In this document: piece after piece, positions 37,921 through 44,149 of the stretch
Layout: the number at the start of each line of letters is the position of its first letter
Position numbering within the stretch: the stretch's first letter is position 1
Assembly (NCBI RefSeq): GCF_001693385.1
Contig: NZ_CP016428.1
Coordinates: 4,154,001 to 4,218,000 of the forward strand
DNA: 64,000 nt
Reading direction: 5' to 3'
DNA from: Bradyrhizobium icense
Lineage (GTDB): Bacteria > Pseudomonadota > Alphaproteobacteria > Rhizobiales > Xanthobacteraceae
Translations under genes and position numbers: made by a program
The notes under the pieces: model-generated
What the model was told of the DNA's origin: nothing
Database searches by the model: none
What the model saw: only the letters and a program-made list of their open reading frames with translations

Positions 37921-38400
37921 ATGACGCATCCGCAAAGCGCAGGTCATTTTGCGTTGCCATCCGACCCGGATCGGACCTTGTCGCCATCTGTCGAACAGAC
38001 CCAGCGCATGGAAGACAAGCAGGGTCCGCCGCGGGTTCTTGTCGTCGAGGATGATTTCCTGATCGCCTTGCAAACAGAAGTCGCGCTGACGGCAGCCGGC
38101 TTTGAAGTTGTCGGTCCGGCCACGACCGCCGAGGAAGCCGTCGCGCTGGCCAGTGACGCGCAGCCGACGCTTGCCGTGATGGATATTCGCCTGGCCAGCA
38201 CCCGCGACGGCATCGACGCCGCACGGGAACTGTATCAGGACTTCGCAATTCGCTGCATCTTTGCGACCGCGCACGACGATGTGCGCACGCGGGGGCGCGC
38301 CGAGCCCTACGCCCCGCTCGGATGGCTGCCGAAGCCATACACTATGGCGTCGCTGGTATCGGCGGTCGTCGAGGCTCTCGCGCAGTTGCGCCGGCCGTAG
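37921..38400 (+). CDS. Single-domain response regulator (CheY-like)
   Basis: 159 residues: an unstructured N-terminal extension of about 35 residues, then one receiver domain with the acidic pair in VVEDDF, phospho-acceptor D88 in AVMDIRL, Thr in FATAHDD and Lys in LPKPYTM. No output domain, so it relays phosphate or binds a partner. The 11-base gap to the kinase gene suggests one operon. A decayed copy of its 3' end lies at 39569-39627. Confidence 0.92.
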   Translation: MTHPQSAGHFALPSDPDRTLSPSVEQTQRMEDKQGPPRVLVVEDDFLIALQTEVALTAAGFEVVGPATTAEEAVALASDAQPTLAVMDIRLASTRDGIDAARELYQDFAIRCIFATAHDDVRTRGRAEPYAPLGWLPKPYTMASLVSAVVEALAQLRRP

Positions 38401-38421
38401 CGGGAGCGCAGCGCGCGATGC

Positions 38422-38814
38422 TCAGTCGTCATCATAATAATAGCGGCGCCGACCTTCATATCCGCCGCCGTAATAGCGCTGGCGACCCACCTGAAACTGC
38501 GGCGGGACCGTTCCGGTCGGGTAGCATCGACCGTCTCGGCTATCCTGGTCCGCGCCATGCCCGCACGGAATGGGATAGCGGCCGCCGCCGCGATAATAAC
38601 GCGGATATTGCCTTCCCGCCTGATCCTGCGGATGCAGATATCCGTTCGGATAGCAGAGGCCGTCGCGCGCGCTCAGATCCCAGCCATGGCCGCATGGCGG
38701 GGGATGGGCGGGTACGCGATATTGCACGGCCTGAGGCAAGACAGGTTCAGCAGCGCTCCCGGGCGCTACGCTCAACTGAGCGGCCAGTGCTGCGGCGGCA
38801 ATGCTGACGATCAT
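38422..38814 (-). CDS. Exported CGHG-motif protein A
   Basis: 130 residues from the ATG at 38814 (GGAG 8 bases upstream). Signal peptide VSIAAAALAAQLSVAPGSAA, then two copies of a motif PCGHGxDxxxRDGxCYPxG separated by an arginine/tyrosine/glycine-rich spacer (RYYRGGGRYP). Four cysteines and two histidines are spaced as two disulfide or metal-binding knots. The tail is YGGGYEGRRRYYYDDD. Its paralogue is at 39028. The function is unknown. Confidence 0.7.
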   Translation of the reverse strand: MIVSIAAAALAAQLSVAPGSAAEPVLPQAVQYRVPAHPPPCGHGWDLSARDGLCYPNGYLHPQDQAGRQYPRYYRGGGRYPIPCGHGADQDSRDGRCYPTGTVPPQFQVGRQRYYGGGYEGRRRYYYDDD

Positions 38815-39027
38815 TGGTTGGTCTCCGATCAAACCAGAAGCTGCCGGCGCTTCCACGACGCGCTGACCGGTCGCCCGATCACAAGGCTGCTGTTGCAACG
38901 ATGCAAATATATCGAAACAGGCTCTGAATATCCCATGAACATATTTCAGATATCGGACGTCAAATCCTCGGCAACGGCAGTCCCGGGATAGCCGCGACTC
39001 GGCGGACAGACGTTCAGCATCGCCGCA

Positions 39028-39465
39028 CTATCGCATTTCGTAATAGCCGTTACGTCGATAGTGATAGCGCGGGCGGCCGGCCTGGTATTGCCGTGGCACC
39101 GTGCCCGTCGGATAGCAGAGCCCATCGCGGATATCGACGTCCGTGCGATGGCCGCACGGTACCGGCCGTCGGCCGCCGCCATACTCCAGGGGGTAATACC
39201 GGCCCGATTGAAACCGCGGCGGCACCGTTCCGTTCGGGTAGCACTTGCCGTCCCGCTCATCGAGGTCGTAGCCGTGGCCGCAAGGCGGTGGATGGCCGCG
39301 ACGGCGGTACCGGATTTCTTGGGCCAAGCTATCTTGGGCCAAGCTTTCTTGGTCCAAGTTTTCATGGGCCAGGATTCCTTGGGCCAAGGGGGTACTTTCG
39401 TTCTGCGGGTAGGCAGGCACTCCCAATTGTAGCGCGAGGGCTACGCCGGCAATGCTGGCGAACAT
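39028..39465 (-). CDS. Exported CGHG-motif protein B with pentapeptide tandem repeat
   Basis: 145 residues from the ATG at 39465 (GGAGG 8 bases upstream). It is a paralogue of the 38422 gene: signal peptide, then two PCGH..D...RDG.CYPxGTVP motifs and a YHYRRNGYY tail. Between signal and first motif are five tandem five-residue units (LAQGI, LAHEN, LDQES, LAQDS, LAQEI) encoded by a 15-bp repeat. Neither gene has a known function. The repeat is absent from the paralogue, so it expanded after duplication. Confidence 0.7.
   Translation of the reverse strand: MFASIAGVALALQLGVPAYPQNESTPLAQGILAHENLDQESLAQDSLAQEIRYRRRGHPPPCGHGYDLDERDGKCYPNGTVPPRFQSGRYYPLEYGGGRRPVPCGHRTDVDIRDGLCYPTGTVPRQYQAGRPRYHYRRNGYYEMR
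39313..39387. repeat. Five tandem 15-bp units within CDS
   Basis: Units starting at 39313, 39328, 39343, 39358 and 39373 each carry ttgggccaa or a one- to two-base variant, in frame with the protein encoded on the minus strand. In-frame unit size means copy number can change without disrupting the gene. Confidence 0.85.
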
Positions 39466-39568
39466 CTTTCGGTCCTCCGGTGAACACTGAAGGGCGCCCC
39501 TGCGGGCGATCTCCGCTGCTACGGCGGATTGTACCCTCCGGTATCGATTTTGTGGGAGCTGATGAAGC

Positions 39569-39627
39569 TGCATCTTGCGACAGCGCACGACGATGCACGC
39601 GCTACCGAGGCCCACGCCCCGCTCGGG
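39569..39627 (+). pseudogene. Decayed fragment of the response regulator gene
   Basis: About 60 bases (tgcatcttgcgacagcgcac onward) match 38256-38320 of the response regulator at 37921 with several substitutions and small gaps, encoding the ATAHDD...APLG stretch. It is a leftover of a local duplication. Confidence 0.55.
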
Positions 39628-39785
39628 CCGCGCGCCAAATCCAAAAATCCCTCGTTGAGGTGGCCGCCAGGCTGCCGCACTGTTGGGTCCGGCCGTTGCG
39701 CCCGGCATCCGCAACCGGGGCAGAGCTATGGAACTTTCCAATTTTTCCCGATTTAACGCAATGGCAAAGATGGAGAGTAGCAGAG

Positions 39786-39992
39786 ATGGCCAAGCGCTGG
39801 AGTGACGAGGATATCAGAGATCTCAAGAAACTCGCTTTGCAATATTCAGCCCAAACAATTGCAGAAAAGATGGATCGAACCGTAGCCGGGGTGGTCTTCA
39901 AGGCTCAGCAGCTAGGAGTATCTCTAAAGCCACGCTCGCGTCTTACCGGTTCGACGGCCAGTGACCTCCATCGGGGGGCATCAGACGTTTGA
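39786..39992 (+). CDS. Small SANT/Myb-like DNA-binding protein
   Basis: 68 residues starting MAKRWSDEDIRDLKKLA, with GGAGAG upstream. The pattern (W at residue 5, a long helix, then SAQTIAEKMDRTVAGVVFKA) is the helix-turn-helix seen in short SANT-like proteins of rhizobia that resemble phage or regulatory DNA-binding proteins. The C-terminus is basic. Target unknown. Confidence 0.65.
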   Translation: MAKRWSDEDIRDLKKLALQYSAQTIAEKMDRTVAGVVFKAQQLGVSLKPRSRLTGSTASDLHRGASDV

Positions 39993-40051
39993 CAAAGACC
40001 GCCGAGGCGCTACGGCGCCAGAGGGGACGTGTCGCCTTCTACGCTCAGGCG

Positions 40052-40138
40052 CTAGCCGCTGCGATAGGCATCCAGCGCATGGGCGGCGAAGATGCCCACG
40101 CTGACCAGGGCGAGGATTGCTGCTGAGAGCTCGATCAT
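40052..40138 (-). CDS. 28-residue single-helix membrane microprotein
   Basis: Starts MIELSAAILALVSVGIFAAH and ends DAYRSG. GGGAGG lies 6 bases upstream of the ATG. One hydrophobic helix with a short polar tail. Highly similar microproteins are recalled as unannotated in Bradyrhizobium. The stop codon of the upstream ORF (40135-40269) overlaps the ATG as ATGA, suggesting translational coupling. Confidence 0.6.
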   Translation of the reverse strand: MIELSAAILALVSVGIFAAHALDAYRSG

Positions 40139-40269
40139 TTTTCGGCCTCCCGCTTACCTATTGCAGCGAGAACTCTGTCGCGTGGCTCGTTCCAGACGAG
40201 ATTGAAAGAGAATTGCACGGTCGCGTCCCTGTTTCTGTTATTAACCAGGTACGCAGCCGTTTGTTTCAC
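40135..40269 (-). CDS. Short ORF coupled to the 28-residue microprotein
   Basis: 44 residues from a GTG at 40269; the frame is open further upstream so the start is uncertain. Sequence segments such as VNNRNRDATVQFSFNLVWNE look like a folded protein. Its stop overlaps the next ATG by one base. No recognised family. Confidence 0.35.
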   Translation of the reverse strand: MKQTAAYLVNNRNRDATVQFSFNLVWNEPRDRVLAAIGKREAEK

Positions 40270-40651
40270 GCATGGTCGAGTAATCTTGAACTCGACCGAT
40301 GGCGAGGGCGCCGGAGCTAAATGGAAAAGGGGAGGGCGTTCGGCCAGCGCTTTTTCATCCCGGCGGCAACCTGGAAGGCCAAGCGATTTTCGGATCGCGT
40401 CGATGGGATGAACTTGGCATGCGCTCGACGGGCGGCCGCCTTCTGTCGCCCGCGCTGGCGCCTGACATATCGTTTGGATCGCGTATGCATTTGGCATCGC
40501 TCCAAGGTCCCGGCCATGACCCTCTCACTGAATTTGAGACTTGGCAACCAGAGCAGCGCCAGCTTTGGGAGTGCAGCGCACAAACTGTTTTGCTTTTGCG
40601 AGGTGCGAATCTAGGCGAGACTTGGCCAGCGACATGTCATTGGGGATGAGC
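40270..40651. other. Intergenic region, no gene supported
   Basis: Several overlapping open frames exist, but none has a ribosome site plus convincing composition. Confidence 0.35.
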
Positions 40652-40744
40652 ATGGACGTCGTAGAGCTCGTTATTTACGGCTTACTGGCTTTGTGGGGGC
40701 CGCCCTTGTTGTTCGCGGCGTACTTGTTACGTCCGATCAAATGA
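40652..40744 (+). CDS. 30-residue membrane microprotein
   Basis: MDVVELVIYGLLALWGPPLL followed by FAAYLLRPIK: one or a hairpin of hydrophobic segments ending in a basic residue. GGGG lies 7 bases before the ATG; an in-frame ATG 6 bases earlier is possible. Too short for a family assignment. Confidence 0.5.
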   Translation: MDVVELVIYGLLALWGPPLLFAAYLLRPIK

Positions 40745-41245
40745 ACCGCCTCACCATCAGACAATGAGGGATAGCCGGCCGGCTATCGCGATCACGGCAG
40801 CGATGAAGTCCTTCACTCTCAGCCATGGGTGGGACCGATCATCGTTCAAGACGAAGCCGCCAGGCGAAGTAGGATCGCCTGACGGCTTTGCTGGTGTGGG
40901 CCCGGACGCTTGGGGGATTGTCCGGCGGCCAATCACTAGGCGTGGCCGCGCCGGGCGGCAACCGATGTCGCAGTTTAACCTAACCAGTCAACCTTACCGA
41001 GCGCGATGGCTTCGGTCTCGGAGCGGCCTCCAGACGAGGTTGCTGCTTGAGCTTAAGCTCTGCCATGTGCTCCGACAAATTTCGCGGCGTCCCGCCGTCC
41101 CTTCGACTTCTCTTTCACGACGTGGACTTTCTGTCCCATTACCAGTGTCCCCATTCGGAAGATATTGCGTTAACTTTTTCTTAAACATTCGGCTGAGATA
41201 ATTCAGAGTTTAAGAAATTGCGAATCATCGGGCTGGAGATTTGCC
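40745..41245. other. Intergenic region with a stem-loop
   Basis: No coding sequence is supported here. The only structure I see is the imperfect hairpin at 40855-40887. Confidence 0.35.
40855..40887 (+). terminator. Possible terminator
   Basis: Stem agccgccaggcg/cgcctgacggct with one mismatch and a 9-base loop, followed by only two Ts. Could end the 40652 transcript. Confidence 0.35.
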
Positions 41246-41347
41246 ATGCTCACGACGGTTCTCTTGATGGCTTTGGCCGCGCTGGCCGCTTGCACGGCTA
41301 TTCTCGTAAGCTTCGAATTGTTGGCGCGGAAGCGAAGGGCGTCATAA
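41246..41347 (+). CDS. 33-residue membrane microprotein
   Basis: MLTTVLLMALAALAACTAIL and SFELLARKRRAS: a hydrophobic helix and a positively charged C-terminus. GGAG lies 7 bases upstream of the ATG. The 'AALAAC' segment resembles a lipobox, so a tiny lipoprotein is an alternative. Confidence 0.55.
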   Translation: MLTTVLLMALAALAACTAILVSFELLARKRRAS

Positions 41348-41429
41348 CGGCTTCGGGCGGTAAGCCGATGCCCATTGGGGCGGCGAGGGTAGGGCAGCCG
41401 GACATCGGGAGCCGAACGGCTGCATAGAG

Positions 41430-41672
41430 CTACAGGTCGAAGACTACGCCAAGTCTGTACTCCTTGCGCCACACAACGCGACAAGGGAGCCTTAGCTTGT
41501 CGTCCGGCAGGATCAATGTGAACTCATTGGGAATGCGGATCAGCTCGGAAAAGTCCAGCGCCGCGCCCGTGCTGGATATGTCACGAACGATACAAGGATA
41601 CTTGTCGCCGCCGTAATCGATCTTGGCAGGCTTCATCACGCGAACACGTGGAGCAATCCGAGTTTCCACCAT
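41430..41672 (-). CDS. PilZ-domain protein
   Basis: 80 residues from the ATG at 41672; the frame is open to 41768 but homologous sequence starts here. The c-di-GMP-binding PilZ motifs are present: RxxxR in APRVRVMK and D/NxSxxG in DISSTGAALDF, followed by LPCRVVWRKEYRLGVVFD. A single-domain PilZ adaptor would change partner activity on c-di-GMP binding. Confidence 0.88.
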   Translation of the reverse strand: MVETRIAPRVRVMKPAKIDYGGDKYPCIVRDISSTGAALDFSELIRIPNEFTLILPDDKLRLPCRVVWRKEYRLGVVFDL

Positions 41673-42252
41673 CGCAATAATCCATTTTGAAATGCCGCCT
41701 TGGTAGCACTGAACGGTTAAAATCTTCCAAAAGATGGAACGAGCTTGAGCCGCTTCGTGCCTGCTCAAATAGCGGCCTCACATTCGATGCCCGCTTACGG
41801 CACGCGCTGCAGACGAACTGAGCCTCAATGCCCGACAGCCGCGCAGGGTCCAGCTAGCGATCGGCGTTGAGAACAGTCGCAGGCGCTGCATTGCGCCAAA
41901 TTCTGCCAAGAATCGAAATCAGCCTGAACAAGCCATTAGGGGAGTGAGTGCCCTGGCGTGGCATGGCTCTGCGCATGTCGTCCGGCAACGTCGTGCGCAG
42001 GGCCTTCAACTGTTGGAAGGCTCCGGCTGGGCGCCCTGTCTCCTCGGCACAAATCCAGTCACTTAGCAACGCCTTTGTCAGTGACCGTACAGACCGTCTC
42101 CAACTGGCGGCCTATTCTGCAGGGCCCCTGGCTAAATGCCCCCAAGCCCCTAGCCGGGGGTATTCTCCAAGGTCGGCGGCCCCGGTGCGTTGCGTATTGC
42201 CGGGGCCGCCAGAGGGAGCATCAGTTGACAGACGAGTGCATACCCGGTCGGT
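41673..42252. other. Intergenic region, nothing supported
   Basis: 580 bases between the PilZ gene and the Cys-rich gene. Open frames here overlap each other on both strands and show no recognisable motif; I see no tRNA or strong terminator. Confidence 0.35.
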
Positions 42253-42498
42253 TCAACGCGGTATGCACATCATGGATTGCCGGCTCCATCGGTGATATGG
42301 GCCGCAAGGGGGAGATGGCTGGGATGTGGCCGGGCACACGTTCCGAACGGGCATAGCTTCCTGCCATCCGTCGCGGACGCACGCTCCTTCTGACGTGCTG
42401 CGACAACCAACGCCGCATCCGCCCGTAGCCGAGGCTGGCCCAGTGAGAGCGAAAAGAGCTACAAAGAAGGCCCCAAAGCAGGCAAAGCGGATCATCAT
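42253..42498 (-). CDS. Small cysteine-rich exported protein
   Basis: 81 residues from ATG 42498 (or 42495), with GAGGAG upstream. Signal peptide FACFGAFFVALFALTGPASA, then a mature part of about 55 residues with six cysteines (GGCGVGCRSTSEGACVRDGW, then VCPATSQPSPPC). Even cysteine count and the GW motif suggest disulfide knots. Similar short secreted proteins occur widely in rhizobia; function unknown. Confidence 0.65.
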   Translation of the reverse strand: MMIRFACFGAFFVALFALTGPASATGGCGVGCRSTSEGACVRDGWQEAMPVRNVCPATSQPSPPCGPYHRWSRQSMMCIPR

Positions 42499-42972
42499 GG
42501 CGGCTCCTCGTTGTCTTGAGTGCACGGGTTAACATTGGCTCCGTGAATACCGTTCCTTTGCTCTGCTCGGATCCAAGCTGCAGCCGGTCTCTGGCGAGCT
42601 CATTGCGGCGAGCGGTCCCGGCGCGGATACGCAACGCTGCACCAGGACCGCTAACCCAATGGCTTTAGGCACCCTCGCGGGGCTGGCAGCAAAGGCTACC
42701 CGGCAAGCCATCGCTGTCATGTTAGCTTCACACTTGCTACTTTTTCCCGGTCACAGTGTCGCATCATTGCTCCAGTGTCGGCTTTGGAACAGACGCGCCC
42801 CATTCCTGATGCTTCAATGTCCCGGTTTCAGCACGTGCAGTTACTTACCGAGTTAGCCCGGCCAGTGGCCGGGCTTTTTTCGTGGGCTACAGCGACCCCA
42901 GCGTCTGCCCGACGATACCAGCACCAAGCTACCAGCATGGCGTAAGCGGTCTGGCGGCCAATCCGGTTCACT
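42499..42972. other. Intergenic region; possible small RNA before a terminator
   Basis: No gene on the plus strand is convincing (the open frame 42659-42856 ends inside the hairpin). Because a strong plus-strand terminator sits at 42855-42880, the region just 5' to it could be a small RNA. Confidence 0.3.
42855..42880 (+). terminator. Strong orphan rho-independent terminator
   Basis: Stem agcccggcc/ggccgggct with a 3-base loop and six Ts. No supported coding gene ends here. Confidence 0.75.
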
Positions 42973-43227
42973 TTAGTAGATCCGAAGATGCCGCCGATAA
43001 CCCGCGGGCCCTTGCGCGCCTCCGAAATATGGATTGATGACACACTGTGCCGAGCGGCCCGATGCAGACGCGTTGCATTGAGGCAGCGACGTGTATCGGC
43101 ACTCGTAATAGCTAGCTGGGCCGTACACTCGCAAGCAAACCGGATAAGCCGGATCGTACATCTGGGCAGCCGCCGGTCCTATTGAGACTGTCCCGATCGC
43201 CAAAATCGCCAAGGGCAGAATGCGCAT
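42973..43227 (-). CDS. DUF3551 exported small protein
   Basis: 84 residues from the ATG at 43227 (GGAGG 5 bases upstream). Signal peptide ILPLAILAIGTVSIGPAAAQ followed by YDPAYPVCLRVYGPASYYECRYTSLPQC and ASGRSAQCVINPYF read in parts, the DUF3551 hallmark with four cysteines. The family is restricted mainly to Bradyrhizobiaceae and has no known role. Confidence 0.9.
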   Translation of the reverse strand: MRILPLAILAIGTVSIGPAAAQMYDPAYPVCLRVYGPASYYECRYTSLPQCNASASGRSAQCVINPYFGGAQGPAGYRRHLRIY

Positions 43228-43363
43228 CAGAGCCTCCTTCGGCATTCAAATCCAAGACCTCATACTCGAAGGCCACACCTTCCGGATCGTTCTCCTCGAA
43301 CCATTTTTCCGCGGCGTCCTCGCTCGCAAACCTTGTCACCAACGTGGTTGCTTGTGCGGACAA
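43112..43363 (-). CDS. Small acidic protein overlapping the DUF3551 gene
   Basis: 83 residues. The first 45 (LVTRFASEDAAEKWFEENDP, then GVAFEYEVLD) look like a real short protein family; the rest is read from the DUF3551 gene in another frame over 116 bases. A stop codon in the +1 frame just after EVLD suggests that a single-base change may have extended the ORF. Confidence 0.45.
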   Translation of the reverse strand: MSAQATTLVTRFASEDAAEKWFEENDPEGVAFEYEVLDLNAEGGSDAHSALGDFGDRDSLNRTGGCPDVRSGLSGLLASVRPS

Positions 43364-43397
43364 GGGGAGGCCGGAGCCTGCAGGAGTGCCTCACCTT

Positions 43398-43589
43398 TTA
43401 GCTGACAATCTCCCTGACCTTGATGCCGCGCAAGGCATCGATGCAGTCAGCCACCAAATGCAAGAACTCTTGCCGCTTTATGCGCTTCACCTGACGCCCT
43501 TCCATATTAATTAGAATGAACTTCGCCATGTCGTGGGCGACTTCAAACTGCGATTTGCCGGTAACCTCAACGTCTATTCTCTCAGCCAT
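43398..43589 (-). CDS. Small conserved-looking protein, unknown function
   Basis: 63 residues starting MAERIDVEVTGKSQFEVAHD; GGAGAGG lies just upstream of the ATG. An alpha/beta pattern (ILINMEGRQVKRIKRQEFLH) with no signal. It is followed after 34 bases by another short gene on the same strand. No family recognised. Confidence 0.6.
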   Translation of the reverse strand: MAERIDVEVTGKSQFEVAHDMAKFILINMEGRQVKRIKRQEFLHLVADCIDALRGIKVREIVS

Positions 43590-43600
43590 TTCCCTCTCCG

Positions 43601-43690
43601 CTAGTTGTCACCGTCGCGATCGACCAGTACGCAGAGAAAGCGCTGGGCAAGCGCGACTACTTTCTCAACAAGCCCTACGGCGTCGGTTAG
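43601..43690 (+). pseudogene. C-terminal fragment of a protein, no start
   Basis: An open stretch VVTVAIDQYAEKALGKRDYF then LNKPYGVG and stop, with no usable start upstream. The ending looks like the C-terminus of a normal protein. It lies 240 bases from the tRNA-Lys gene. Nothing else is supported in 43590-43927. Confidence 0.3.
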
Positions 43691-43927
43691 CGCCGGAATC
43701 GTCGCGCGTCGGGCCGCTATTTAGGAACCATGTTGGCTTCGAAGCGTTCGATGCGGTGGCTTCCGGTTTGCGTCGCCATACAGGCTCCCGCCGGAAGTGG
43801 ACGGCTCTGGCGCATCTCGCTAGGGCCGTTTTGTTCACCCCGGCGGGTCGCATTGACGATTGTGCCCCGGGTGTGCCCCCAGCTTCTAAAAGCAAATCGC
43901 GGAAATGCTGTAAGTATCTGATTCCAT

Positions 43928-44003
43928 TGGTGAGCGCGGAGGGACTCGAACCCTCGACCCCATGATTAAAAGTCACGTGCTCTACCGCCTGAGCTACGCG
44001 CTC
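43928..44003 (-). tRNA. tRNA-Lys (anticodon TTT)
   Basis: 76 bases including an encoded CCA. Acceptor stem GAGCGCG/CGCGCTC with A discriminator, D-arm TAGCTCAGGCGGTAGAGC, anticodon loop CTTTTAA with anticodon TTT, and T-arm GAGGGTTCGAGTCCCTC are all visible on the minus strand. Confidence 0.96.
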
Positions 44004-44149
44004 ACTCGCCGCGCTGTGTAGGGGGCGGGCCCTTGCGGGTCAATAGCAACCCCGCGGCAAATTCATGTTCGTTTGATCCCAATTCTCTTTAGAGAGCTAA
44101 AGGTTAGTTCGGAATCTTCAACTACCCGCGACCAATCAATCCACGGCGG

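Noticed and set aside
39313-39387. Tandem repeats considered as a CRISPR array
   Set aside because: Units are 15 bp with no spacers and lie in frame within a coding sequence; no cas genes are present.
43928-44003. tRNA-Lys as an attachment site for the small-gene region
   Set aside because: I found no second copy of the tRNA 3' end and no integrase gene next to it.
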